Made by a program: the position numbers and the translations under genes. A stretch of DNA of 38,060 nt, taken from positions 1-38,060 of IMG/VR virus record IMGVR_UViG_3300046328_000030. One strand, written 5' to 3'. The DNA is from a virus. Under the pieces are notes generated by a model that searched no databases, was not told where the DNA came from, and was given only the letters and a program-made list of their open reading frames with translations. This document shows positions 16,981-24,440 of this stretch, piece after piece; position 1 is the stretch's first letter; every line of letters starts with the position of its first letter.

Positions 16981-17070
16981 ACTGTCTTTCTCCTGTCTCT
17001 TATGAGATTATAGGACTATAAAATGTGTCTATACTGATTTCTCAGTACCTACCCGTGAAATGAAATGAGG

Positions 17071-17313
17071 TTATTCCGGAACAGCGTAAGAGGATTTCCT
17101 CTCAACTGCCAGCTTCTCACTTCGTTTTCGTTCCCATGCGTCATACGCAGAAGGAAATGCACCAGAGATGCCTTCCAACCGTGAACGAACCATAGAAACA
17201 ATTCTGGTTGAGTTCTTACCGCAGGCTCGACAAGCGAGTTCCCTTACGGTTTCATCAACCAACGCTTCAGAGATGTGGCCATCTTCACAAACAAACTCGA
17301 ACATTCGGCGCAT
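17071..17313 (-). CDS. Small zinc-ribbon protein of the head module
   Basis: 80 aa. The N-terminus has C9-x3-H and CRAC (ELACRACGK), a FmdB-like zinc ribbon, followed by LEGISGAFPSAYDAWERKRS, a phrase recurrent in small proteins beside phage portal and scaffold genes. AGGAGG is six bases before the ATG, which overlaps the preceding TAA. Function unknown. Confidence 0.75.
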   Translation of the reverse strand: MRRMFEFVCEDGHISEALVDETVRELACRACGKNSTRIVSMVRSRLEGISGAFPSAYDAWERKRSEKLAVERKSSYAVPE

Positions 17314-17552
17314 TATTGTGCCTCCTGCTTAAGCTGCTCATAAACATCTTCACAAGTCTTCTTGCGATTTAAAATAAGATCCAGAATATCCAGTTGGCCC
17401 TGACGATAAGATAATGTTTGTGCGTCTTTGACCGTGCGGATATTTTCTAGTTCTTGCTTTAACTTTGTAAAGTCCTCCATCAAGAATGACCACCCTTGAG
17501 TAGCCATTGTTGAGAAGGATTCTTCGTAATAAGTTGCTAAGGATTGTTCCAT
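17313..17552 (-). CDS. Small helical protein of the head module
   Basis: 79 aa, wholly helical, with WSFLMEDFTKLKQELENIR and a closing RQGQLDILDLILNRKK. Small proteins of this kind recur next to the zinc-ribbon gene in related phages. It is the first gene after the promoter at 17582-17611. No known function. Confidence 0.7.
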   Translation of the reverse strand: MEQSLATYYEESFSTMATQGWSFLMEDFTKLKQELENIRTVKDAQTLSYRQGQLDILDLILNRKKTCEDVYEQLKQEAQ

Positions 17553-17581
17553 TGGAGTCCTTTATAGTTGTACATTTTACT

Positions 17582-17611
17582 ATTATACCACATTTGGTAT
17601 TACTTTGTCAA
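17582..17611 (-). promoter_or_regulatory. Late promoter with palindromic operator in the spacer
   Basis: On the minus strand TTGACA (17611-17606), 18-base spacer, TATAAT (17587-17582). The spacer's -10-proximal part is a perfect inverted repeat, ATACCA-AATG-TGGTAT (17600-17585), which runs into the -10 box. It would drive the 17552 gene, scaffold and coat. A protein bound to the palindrome would block RNA polymerase; the binder is unknown. Confidence 0.75.
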
Positions 17612-17907
17612 GTATTATTTGTGGATGCGAGTAAAATAGAGATTAAAGTGTTTTTCTGCTCTTCTGTCAGATTTGCAAAAGGATCAGTAGGCTGTTCCAA
17701 TATAGGCTCAGGAGCAGGCTCTAAAACCCACACCTGATGCCATACATTATCAGCGTCCTGCTCTGGTTCTTGCTCAACTGCTACCATTCCTGCTTCTCTC
17801 GGAATAGGTGTAGGCATGACCAATGGAATACCTTCAGCTTGCAAGAGTTCAATATTGGCATTGGCAGGGATGCTGCCGTCAGAGTTCAATAGAAATTGTT
17901 TTGGCAT
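17608..17907 (-). CDS. Small protein following the fibre gene (possible fibre chaperone)
   Basis: 99 aa. Opens MPKQFLLNSDGSIPANANIE, then a Pro/Glu-rich middle (VLEPAPEPILEQP) and a helical end (NLTEEQKNTLISILLAS). Located right after the long fibre gene, where fibre-assembly chaperones often are. The TAA overlaps the -35 box of the next promoter. Role inferred from place only. Confidence 0.65.
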   Translation of the reverse strand: MPKQFLLNSDGSIPANANIELLQAEGIPLVMPTPIPREAGMVAVEQEPEQDADNVWHQVWVLEPAPEPILEQPTDPFANLTEEQKNTLISILLASTNNT

Positions 17908-17915
17908 TTGTGTCC

Positions 17916-19580
17916 TTAGAAGAATGTGGTTATACGAATATACCCGTCAGCTCCATTACCTCCAGCGCCTGAGTTGACACCATGACCGGCTCCTCCGCCT
18001 CCTCCGCCTCCTGAAGGGTACCCTCCGTTACCTCCAGAGCCTGCTGTAGTTGTACCAGAACCGCCACCACCACCACCATCGCCACCTACAAAGTATGCGA
18101 CTGAATTACTGCCTGTTCCGCCATTGGTATTACCAGCGCCAGCCGTCCCACCTCCGTTAACTGCTGTAGTAACGGTATCGTAAGCTGAACCGCCTTTACC
18201 TCCAGCTCCTCCGGGAACCATGGTTGTAGAGCCAGCAGTAAAACCGTTTCCGCTCCCCCCGCCACCGGCCCTATATGCCCCACGGCCTCCGCCAGTTGTT
18301 ACGTTTGATCCGCCAACACCGCCAGCGCTGTTGTAGTTAGTGCCGCCGCTGTTAAGCCCATCTGCACCGCCTCCTCCACCAGCGCCTGCTAATCCGCCAG
18401 CGGTGCCTGAACCGCCACCAGCAGCACCACCTCCTCTGGCTAGTCCCCAAGAGCCAAAAGATGAACTACCGCCGCCTAAAGAATTGCTGCCGCTTGTATC
18501 GTCAACGGTTTGAGCCGCTCCGCCGGTTGATCCAGCACCTACAGTTACTGTTTCAGTTGAAGCAAGAGACGCAGCAGGTATCCACAGTTCAGTTCTTCCC
18601 CCTGCACCGCCACCGCCACCACCAAAGGCAGCAGAAGCTACAGAAAGAAGAGCCCTGCGTCTTCCTGAACCACCGCCAGCACCTGCTCCAAAAAGAAGAA
18701 CATGAACCATTTTGGCTCCGGCAGGCTTAGTCCATGTGGATGTACCGGCAGTTGTAAACTCTTGAATGTCTGCTGAAGAAATACCGCCACTTGTGATAGC
18801 GACAGTAACATCATTTCCAGAAGCAGTTGCTGTGACACCAGCACCTGTAAAGTTTAAGGAGGTAGCACCTGTTGTTAATGAAGTACCTTCATCTTTAACT
18901 TCAAGAGAACCACCACCTCCGCCAGAACCGTTCGCTGCTGCTGTAATGCGGCCTTGAGCATCAACGGTAATATTTGCACTTGTATAGCTACCCGCTGTAA
19001 CAGCAGTATTTGCTAATGAAATAGTACCTGTGGAAGTAATAGGGCCTCCAGTTAAGCCAGTGCCTGTAGCAACTGAAGTAACAGTACCAGAACCGCCGCC
19101 ACCACCTCCTGTAGTCCAGTAAGCATTAGAACCATCAGTAGCTAATACTTTACCTGTTTGTCCGGTTTGAGAAGGAAGCAACTCATTTAAGGAAGCTGCT
19201 CCGTTCTTCAACATGGCATAGACATTCTCGGCTTGTTCTGTCGAAACCTTACCTGCATCAATTTCATTGCCGTCCGATAGTGTAAGCACTAAAGAACCAT
19301 CAAAATCAACACGGGCGTCTACTACAGAAATACCGTCTTTGCCGTCTTTTCCGTCAATACCGTCTTTACCTTTAACGCCATCAAGACCGTTTACACCATC
19401 TTTACCGTTAATACCATCTTTTCCATCTCGACCAGTAGAACCAGTCTCACCTTTATCACCTTTTTCGCCCTTCTCACCCTGTAAACCTTGTGGGCCTACT
19501 GGCATTTGAAGAACTTCTTTGACATCAGTGCGAAGTTTCTTAAATTCCCGAGCGAGAACAAGCAAATTAGTGTCAGCCAT
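17916..19580 (-). CDS. Receptor-binding fibre with collagen-like shaft and glycine-rich tip
   Basis: 554 aa. Order: short coiled coil (about 3-26), collagen-like Gly-X-Y repeats about 29-83, linker, a beta region with TSVATGTGLTGGPITSTGTI, then from about residue 300 a long glycine-rich part in GGGG-type blocks alternating with variable loops, closing GADGYIRITTFF. Such tips (as in gp38-type adhesins) can fold as polyglycine-II sandwiches whose loops bind the receptor. Unusually it is placed between portal and scaffold rather than with the tail genes. Its start overlaps the portal end. Confidence 0.85.
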   Translation of the reverse strand: MADTNLLVLAREFKKLRTDVKEVLQMPVGPQGLQGEKGEKGDKGETGSTGRDGKDGINGKDGVNGLDGVKGKDGIDGKDGKDGISVVDARVDFDGSLVLTLSDGNEIDAGKVSTEQAENVYAMLKNGAASLNELLPSQTGQTGKVLATDGSNAYWTTGGGGGGSGTVTSVATGTGLTGGPITSTGTISLANTAVTAGSYTSANITVDAQGRITAAANGSGGGGGSLEVKDEGTSLTTGATSLNFTGAGVTATASGNDVTVAITSGGISSADIQEFTTAGTSTWTKPAGAKMVHVLLFGAGAGGGSGRRRALLSVASAAFGGGGGGAGGRTELWIPAASLASTETVTVGAGSTGGAAQTVDDTSGSNSLGGGSSSFGSWGLARGGGAAGGGSGTAGGLAGAGGGGGADGLNSGGTNYNSAGGVGGSNVTTGGGRGAYRAGGGGSGNGFTAGSTTMVPGGAGGKGGSAYDTVTTAVNGGGTAGAGNTNGGTGSNSVAYFVGGDGGGGGGSGTTTAGSGGNGGYPSGGGGGGGAGHGVNSGAGGNGADGYIRITTFF

Positions 19581-21597
19581 TAGCTGTATCCTTCATTAAA
19601 GATTGAAAAGTTGAATCTTCAGCCTGCTTTGATTTCATCTGAGCCAGAGCGATACGCTCATTAGAGTCAATATCTTTCTCTTTAAGCATCAAATCAGCCA
19701 GTTTCAAGCGTTTATCAAAATCATCGCCGTTATCTAGGTTAGTAGAGGCTGCTTGAACGACTTTAACACGCAGTTCTTCAGGCATTAACTGAGTTTCAAC
19801 CATAGTTTGTTGAGCCTCTGCCTGATATTTCTGTGCTTGAGCTTGTGCAACTGCCAAATCAGCCTGCATTTTATCCATAACAGCCTGTTGCTGCCTCATC
19901 TGAGCTTCTTGCTGCTGTGGGTTAGGTTGACTCATCTGATCCAAGGCTGCAATCAACTCCATACGGTTGCTCAAAGAGCTATTACCTAAGATACCTTTAA
20001 GAATCAGAGGCAGCACAGGAGTATCTGGGCCTAATGTCTGCAACAAAGCAATGAACTGTTGCTGTTCAAACTCACGAGCCAATATACCCAAGGTAGCTGT
20101 AGGAATAAACTTCACATCAGCAGAGGGATAACGCTCGGAATCGAACTGCATATATCGCCATGCAGCTTTGTTAATGAAAGGAATCAGGAAGTCTTCTTGG
20201 AAATTACTCAAGGTACGCTTGTACTTCTTGATGATACCTGCCATAGCCATAGACATACCACCAGCGCCTGCGTCACGAGGAGCAGAGGAGGGCATGCCTG
20301 CACTGTCGACAGTACCTGTAGCTTGCAGCAACAAACGTTCGTAGTTCTGCGAAGCCTGCACCGAAGCTGGATCATGAACACCGAACTTCAAAGGCATCAT
20401 AATCTGGTTAGGATCACCATTGGTCAGGAATGACTTACCGGGACGCACTTCAAACTTAGCACCACGAGGCAGACGGGTAGCATCCATAGCCATCATAGGA
20501 GCGCTTGTAAGGGCACGAGAGTCAATGTCCATACGCAGGCTACCGTCAATAGCTTTCTGCATATTGTAAGCCTTCTCAGCCGTTCCGCGACCGAATACAC
20601 GACCGGGCACAGTGTCATCCTGATACAACATGACAGGACGATCCTTCATCATGTAGGGATTCTCTTCAGCCTTCAGGAGCTTGCTACCGTTAGCGATAAC
20701 GATAATAGCTTCCACCAAGTCAGAGTAATCATCAGACAAGGAGTCTTCAGGGAACAGGTCAGCGACCTCTTCTTCGTTCTCCAGTTGTTCCAAGTATTCA
20801 CGAGGAACCAAACCGTAGTAAGTCAACAGACGCACTTTACCTTCAAGGTAATTAGTTAAATCGTCAGTTGCTTCTAAATCATCATCAGGAGCATCCAAAC
20901 CTAAGTCAATCTTGCGGTAGATACCACTTTCCATGCCTTCCACAACCTTGTGAACAGACACGAACTTTTCAATGGCACAACCCATAGCGTCATCCAAAGA
21001 TGTAGCGTTAGGATCAACCAAGAAGTTCTTAGGATTGACAGGAACCAGCTTAACTGCTGTGCGGTCTTTCTCAGATACGCCAATAGCAGCTTGACCAACC
21101 ACACCGGGAATAGCTTGAGTAGCAGGAGCGTACTCTTTCTCGGTCTTGACAATGATCTCACCAATACCTGTACCGTAGATCTCAGCCATTAACTCGATCT
21201 GGTCGATAGCTTTCTTAATCTTGTCACGAGCAAAATCTTCATTCAACTTCAGCTTAATCTCTTCGACATCCAGAGGATTGCCGTTAACGTCCATGATGTC
21301 ATCTTTGATGTCAAAGAATTCACCCTGACCGAAGATAGCTTCCATGATCTCAGCGTGACGAGTCTCGATAGCCTGCTGTGTGGCAGGGGAGATAATACGG
21401 CTACGCTCAGACTCTCGGGTCTTGTCTTCAGCGGCCCACTGACCACGGAAGATACGCTCGTACTCCTGCCAAGATGTCAGATAGTTCTGATCACGCCAGT
21501 CACGCCATGTATCAGTATGCGACACAACCCAGTCAGTAACTTCTTTGTCTGACTCTGTAGGCTCATCGAACTGAGATTGTTCTAAGTTATTTTCCAT
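19573..21597 (-). CDS. Portal protein
   Basis: 674 aa, size and plan of large podovirus portals: an N-terminal acidic part (DWVVSHTDTWRDWRDQ), wing and stem region, a central GRGTAEKAYNMQKAIDGSLR segment, and a Gln/Ala-rich coiled-coil barrel near the C-terminus (about 570-610). Forms the dodecameric vertex for packaging and ejection. Begins two bases after the terminase stop and so is likely coupled to it. Confidence 0.9.
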   Translation of the reverse strand: MENNLEQSQFDEPTESDKEVTDWVVSHTDTWRDWRDQNYLTSWQEYERIFRGQWAAEDKTRESERSRIISPATQQAIETRHAEIMEAIFGQGEFFDIKDDIMDVNGNPLDVEEIKLKLNEDFARDKIKKAIDQIELMAEIYGTGIGEIIVKTEKEYAPATQAIPGVVGQAAIGVSEKDRTAVKLVPVNPKNFLVDPNATSLDDAMGCAIEKFVSVHKVVEGMESGIYRKIDLGLDAPDDDLEATDDLTNYLEGKVRLLTYYGLVPREYLEQLENEEEVADLFPEDSLSDDYSDLVEAIIVIANGSKLLKAEENPYMMKDRPVMLYQDDTVPGRVFGRGTAEKAYNMQKAIDGSLRMDIDSRALTSAPMMAMDATRLPRGAKFEVRPGKSFLTNGDPNQIMMPLKFGVHDPASVQASQNYERLLLQATGTVDSAGMPSSAPRDAGAGGMSMAMAGIIKKYKRTLSNFQEDFLIPFINKAAWRYMQFDSERYPSADVKFIPTATLGILAREFEQQQFIALLQTLGPDTPVLPLILKGILGNSSLSNRMELIAALDQMSQPNPQQQEAQMRQQQAVMDKMQADLAVAQAQAQKYQAEAQQTMVETQLMPEELRVKVVQAASTNLDNGDDFDKRLKLADLMLKEKDIDSNERIALAQMKSKQAEDSTFQSLMKDTANG

Positions 21598-21599
21598 TG

Positions 21600-22856
21600 T
21601 TAGTATCCACTAATGTCATCATAAACCTCATATTCATCCTCTTCATAGTCAGGGAGAAACGATGAGATAGCGAGTTGTTCAACGTAAGCGAGAGCATCAA
21701 CCAAGTCATCATGTACACCTTTGGTTGGGAACATCACAAGCTGGTCTTTGAAGTCTTCAAAGTCTTCATCCTCATTGAGAATTACATGACCATGTTCAAA
21801 CCTTCCTTGCAGTGCCCATACCACACGGTCTACCTTCTTCTTGTTGCCGTGAGTAAGTGTCTGGATATGAGCAAAAGTGTTGTACTGACGCATCATGTCC
21901 TGTAGCACACCCATAACAGCGTTCATGGCTGTACCTCGCTCAATACCAATCTGAATAGGCTGATACTCTTTAATGTTCTTCAAGATACGCATACAGGTGT
22001 CTTTGATGTCCCACCGTCCATGCTCAATCTTGTGTACATACCACTTGTTATCTGTACCTATCTTCACTACGGCAATAGCAGTCTCGTCTAGTCTCTTCTT
22101 GTTCTGGGAACCATCTGAGATGTTCTCAAAGCCTGCTAAGTCGATAGCGATGACGTAAGAGCCATCCTTGGGCATCTCACCCTCTTTAATCCACTCTTGC
22201 TTGAAGATGTCAGAACCTGCGGTATCGAAGCTAGATAAGTATTCCTGCTTGAAGGCAAAGCTACTGAGGCTACGCTTGGCAGCTTCAATCTCTTTAGGGT
22301 CAATGGTCTCGTTATCAGCAGTGGTCTTGTGCCATGCCTTCCACTCCTCATCTGATCCCTCCTGTCCTAGTTTAAAGACATCATAGAACCAGTTACGACC
22401 CGAGGGTGTAGAGATGAATAAGGCTCTACCTTTCTTGTCAGACAAAGAAGCTCGAATAATCTTCTGCCATACATCTTCTTTAATGAAGGCGCATTCGTCC
22501 ATGACTACGTAGGTCAAAGACACTCCTCGCAGAGAGTCTGGATTGTCAGCACCACGTACAAGAATCTTCCTACCATTAACCAAGAGTATCTCAAGGTTAT
22601 TGATGTGTGAAGACTTGATTACTGGACGACCAAGCTCATGTAGCAAGTCCCAAATAATCGTCCGGGCTTGTCCCAGCGTGGGAGCAATGTACATCACCGC
22701 AGAGCCTTCAGGACAGTTCAGAGCTTCAATGAGCAGAGTAACAGCAGACAGACGGGACTTACCACATCGACGACCAGCAGCTACAACCTTGAAACGGGCA
22801 GTGTCTTTAAAGACCTCTTGTTGCCAGTTAAGGAGGGCAAAGTTAAGTTCAGACAT
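21600..22856 (-). CDS. terL: Terminase large subunit
   Basis: 418 aa. ATPase half: Walker A AAGRRCGKSR (26-35), Walker B YVVMDE (116-121), coupling motif STPSG (149-153). Nuclease half: D239 (IAIDLAG), E306 (GIERG) and HDDLVDAL (382-389), the RNase H-like metal site. ATG at 22856 chosen (MSELNFALL); a TTG lies one codon before. Overlaps the small subunit end by eight bases. Confidence 0.95.
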   Translation of the reverse strand: MSELNFALLNWQQEVFKDTARFKVVAAGRRCGKSRLSAVTLLIEALNCPEGSAVMYIAPTLGQARTIIWDLLHELGRPVIKSSHINNLEILLVNGRKILVRGADNPDSLRGVSLTYVVMDECAFIKEDVWQKIIRASLSDKKGRALFISTPSGRNWFYDVFKLGQEGSDEEWKAWHKTTADNETIDPKEIEAAKRSLSSFAFKQEYLSSFDTAGSDIFKQEWIKEGEMPKDGSYVIAIDLAGFENISDGSQNKKRLDETAIAVVKIGTDNKWYVHKIEHGRWDIKDTCMRILKNIKEYQPIQIGIERGTAMNAVMGVLQDMMRQYNTFAHIQTLTHGNKKKVDRVVWALQGRFEHGHVILNEDEDFEDFKDQLVMFPTKGVHDDLVDALAYVEQLAISSFLPDYEEDEYEVYDDISGY

Positions 22857-23214
22857 CAATTATGTCCTCATCGCTAACACTGCTTACAGTGGGCTGATTC
22901 AAGCTAGTGATGTTGATCGAGATAGACGGAGCACCGTTACCTTGTTTAGCTGCTTCGAATGCTGAGACAGGAACAATCCTATCGACAATCAGCTTCCATG
23001 CAGCAGCTTGGTTCTTGTGTTCATCGTTAAGAGCTGCATCGTATATGGCCTCTAAGACCTTAGCACTCTTAGGTGAGTTAAGCATACGTAGCTTATACTC
23101 ATTGATGATAGCAGCCTCTCCTTTAGGACGACCTACTGATCTACTTTCTTTTATTTCCGTAAGCTCTGACTTCTTTGGTCTTCCTGCTTTACGTTTACTT
23201 GTTTCATTTTCCAT
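22849..23214 (-). CDS. Probable terminase small subunit
   Basis: 121 aa upstream of terL. Two AT-hook-like basic motifs (RKAGRPKKS at 8-16, SVGRPKGEA at 26-34) are followed by helices suited to oligomerisation (LRMLNSPKSAKVLEAIYDAAL). The AT-hooks would allow recognition of the AT-rich segment just upstream. AAAGGA precedes the start. Identified by position, size and DNA-binding character. Confidence 0.75.
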   Translation of the reverse strand: MENETSKRKAGRPKKSELTEIKESRSVGRPKGEAAIINEYKLRMLNSPKSAKVLEAIYDAALNDEHKNQAAAWKLIVDRIVPVSAFEAAKQGNGAPSISINITSLNQPTVSSVSDEDIIDV

Positions 23215-23268
23215 TTGTCTTTATCCTTTCTTAGGGAGACAAAACACTTAGTGTTATAGACAAAACAT

Positions 23269-23370
23269 CTATGCTTAAAGTACTTTAAAGGAACGTATAA
23301 GTTAAGAACTTAAATACTTATATTATAAGTACTTATAGTAAGTATTCTTATAGTATTTAACTTATACATT
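23269..23370. repeat. AT-rich block with nested palindromes
   Basis: Contains the perfect palindrome TATAAGTACTTATA (23324-23337), AAAGTACTTT, AACGTATAAG (23292-23301) and CTTATAGTATTTAAC. The same words recur at 26846-26911, partly in another order. Lies in the leader between the leftward promoter and the terminase small subunit, whose AT-hooks might bind here; an unwinding element is the other option. Confidence 0.6.
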
Positions 23371-23452
23371 CGTTGTATCAACTGTCCAGATTCCTCTACT
23401 GACTATCACGTACCGTCAAACGTCATAGTTACAGTTCTGTCCTTTAACGTAT

Positions 23453-23481
23453 ATTATACACTATTTTGATCATCTTGTCAA
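23453..23481 (-). promoter_or_regulatory. Perfect-consensus leftward promoter for the late arm
   Basis: Minus strand TTGACA (23481-23476), 17-base spacer, TATAAT (23458-23453). Both boxes and spacing equal the sigma70 consensus. It faces the terminase and portal genes with a leader of about 230 bases. Such a strong site suggests late genes are read by host RNA polymerase, perhaps held back early by a repressor on the palindromic leader. Confidence 0.85.
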
Positions 23482-23659
23482 GCTTTTTCTTCATTTTGTT
23501 ACAATTTAGTTCAATCTTTACATTTCTTTGTACTTCTACATTTACCATTACAATCTAAACACTATGGATTGTCTAGTTCTTATACTTTTTCTTGTATATC
23601 AACTACTTAGCGCTTTAAGTGATCATGTCTTATCTGTCCCTAATTAGTTGCTTTATAGC

Positions 23660-23683
23660 CTTTTTTGTGAACTTCAGAGGCTC
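23660..23683 (+). repeat. 24-base direct repeat, copy 1
   Basis: Begins CTTTTTTGTGAACTTCAGAG and ends GCTC; followed by TCGCAA. Identical to copy 2, 61 bases further on. Possible protein-binding iteron in the control region. Confidence 0.85.
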
Positions 23684-23720
23684 TCGCAAGGCCTTGGCCT
23701 GAGAATTCTTTCTTCAGTTA

Positions 23721-23744
23721 CTTTTTTGTGAACTTCAGAGGCTC
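23721..23744 (+). repeat. 24-base direct repeat, copy 2
   Basis: Exact copy of 23660-23683, followed by CTGCAA, so the similarity extends to about 30 bases with two changes. Only two copies; not a CRISPR array. Confidence 0.85.
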
Positions 23745-23858
23745 CTGCAACATTAAACACTAACATCACACCCCTCCCCCCATCAATCGTGTACGTCAAA
23801 GCGCTTAACAGTCACTCGATCATGACTGGCGGAGTTACTGACTCAGAGGTCATTAAAG

Positions 23859-23889
23859 TTATCCACAGGTTATCCACAGGTTATGTGCG
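23859..23889 (+). promoter_or_regulatory. DnaA-box cluster
   Basis: Two perfect TTATCCACA boxes at 23859-23867 and 23870-23878 and a degenerate third (TTATGTGCG) at 23881-23889, each start exactly 11 bases after the last and in the same orientation. TTATNCACA is the consensus of the host initiator DnaA, and head-to-tail boxes about a helical turn apart are how DnaA filaments assemble at origins. Either an origin or DnaA-controlled transcription. Confidence 0.7.
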
Positions 23890-23989
23890 AGTGGCGGTGT
23901 AGGTGCCTAAACGATACACTTGAAAGCTACACTTCAACGACCACATCAGAGCATCAGCAAAGCAACTGTAAGGGTTAGGTTATTGGTAA

Positions 23990-24009
23990 TTGTAACAGTT
24001 TGTAACAGT
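23990..24009 (+). repeat. Tandem 10-base motif upstream of the rightward promoter
   Basis: TTGTAACAGT occurs twice head to tail, ending 12 bases before the -35 box at 24022. A third copy is found at 33543-33552, two bases before the -35 of the tRNA promoter. The 10-base period and the 10-base difference in distance are what one expects of an activator site on one face of the helix. Confidence 0.65.
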
Positions 24010-24021
24010 CAAGATAAATAG

Positions 24022-24049
24022 TTGACAAAGACAAAAGAGCTGTTATACT
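24022..24049 (+). promoter_or_regulatory. Rightward early promoter
   Basis: TTGACA (24022-24027), 16-base spacer, TATACT (24044-24049), about 25 bases before the first rightward ATG. Opens the early arm. Confidence 0.8.
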
Positions 24050-24080
24050 TGACACATCAACAACACATTAAAGGGCTATC

Positions 24081-24224
24081 ATGTACGCGATCACTGAAAA
24101 ACTGGCATATAGCAAAGCAGGCAAAGCAGTTGCAACTATTCTGCGCAATGCTATCTATAAAGACAGTCGCATTCACTGGGTTCAGCAAGCAATGGCTGAA
24201 ATGAACTTTAAGAAGTTAGGGTAA
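24081..24224 (+). CDS. First early gene: small basic protein
   Basis: 47 aa (MYAITEKLAYSKAGKAVATI...), helical and basic, no family recognised. AAAGGG seven bases before the ATG and a good promoter just upstream. As the first gene of the early arm it is a candidate for a host-takeover protein; this is inference from position. Confidence 0.6.
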   Translation: MYAITEKLAYSKAGKAVATILRNAIYKDSRIHWVQQAMAEMNFKKLG

Positions 24225-24242
24225 ACACCTAGAAAATAGTTC

Positions 24243-24270
24243 TTGACAGGTCACGCAAGTGGCCTACAAT
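24243..24270 (+). promoter_or_regulatory. Early promoter 2
   Basis: TTGACA (24243-24248), 16-base spacer, TACAAT (24265-24270), between the first and second early genes. The -10 lies in the word CCTACAATC that recurs at 24394 and 25307. Confidence 0.8.
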
Positions 24271-24300
24271 CACACCATCAACAACATAGGAGAATCCATC

Positions 24301-24393
24301 ATGCACAAAATCATCGACACTATCACCGCCATTGCTATCGGCCTCCTGCTCGCTGCACTGGTTCTGCATTACTTTGACGTTCTGGTCAAATAA
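24301..24393 (+). CDS. 30-residue membrane peptide
   Basis: MHKIIDTITAIAIGLLLAAL and ten more residues: nearly all one transmembrane helix (about 7-25). Preceded by TAGGAG at good spacing and directly downstream of its own promoter, so expression is likely in spite of the small size. Possible inner-membrane effector; no homologue known to me. Confidence 0.6.
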   Translation: MHKIIDTITAIAIGLLLAALVLHYFDVLVK

Positions 24394-24401
24394 CCTACAA
24401 T
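24374..24401 (+). promoter_or_regulatory. Early promoter 3, overlapping the end of the membrane-peptide gene
   Basis: TTGACG (24374-24379), 16-base spacer, TACAAT (24396-24401). The -35 box lies within the last codons of the peptide gene. It would drive the GP88-like gene at 24441. Confidence 0.65.
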
Positions 24402-24440
24402 CAACCCACGGCCACGGCCATAACTTAACAAGGTTTAAAC

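Larger units (their letters stand above)
23215..24080. other. Central non-coding control region (probable origin and divergent promoters)
   Basis: About 865 bases without a convincing gene on either strand, between the divergent arms. From left to right it holds an AT-rich palindromic block (23269-23370), a consensus leftward promoter (23453-23481), a T-rich stretch, a 24-base direct repeat (23660 and 23721), DnaA boxes (23859-23889), a tandem 10-base repeat (23990-24009) and a rightward promoter (24022-24049). This is the natural candidate for replication origin and transcription start. Confidence 0.75.

Noticed and set aside
17916-19580. Glycine-rich region as low-complexity assembly error
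   Set aside because: The frame stays open throughout, codons vary, and the variable loops between glycine blocks differ from each other.
23660-23744. CRISPR-like repeat pair
   Set aside because: Only two copies, a 37-base spacer that is not repeated, no further units or cas genes.
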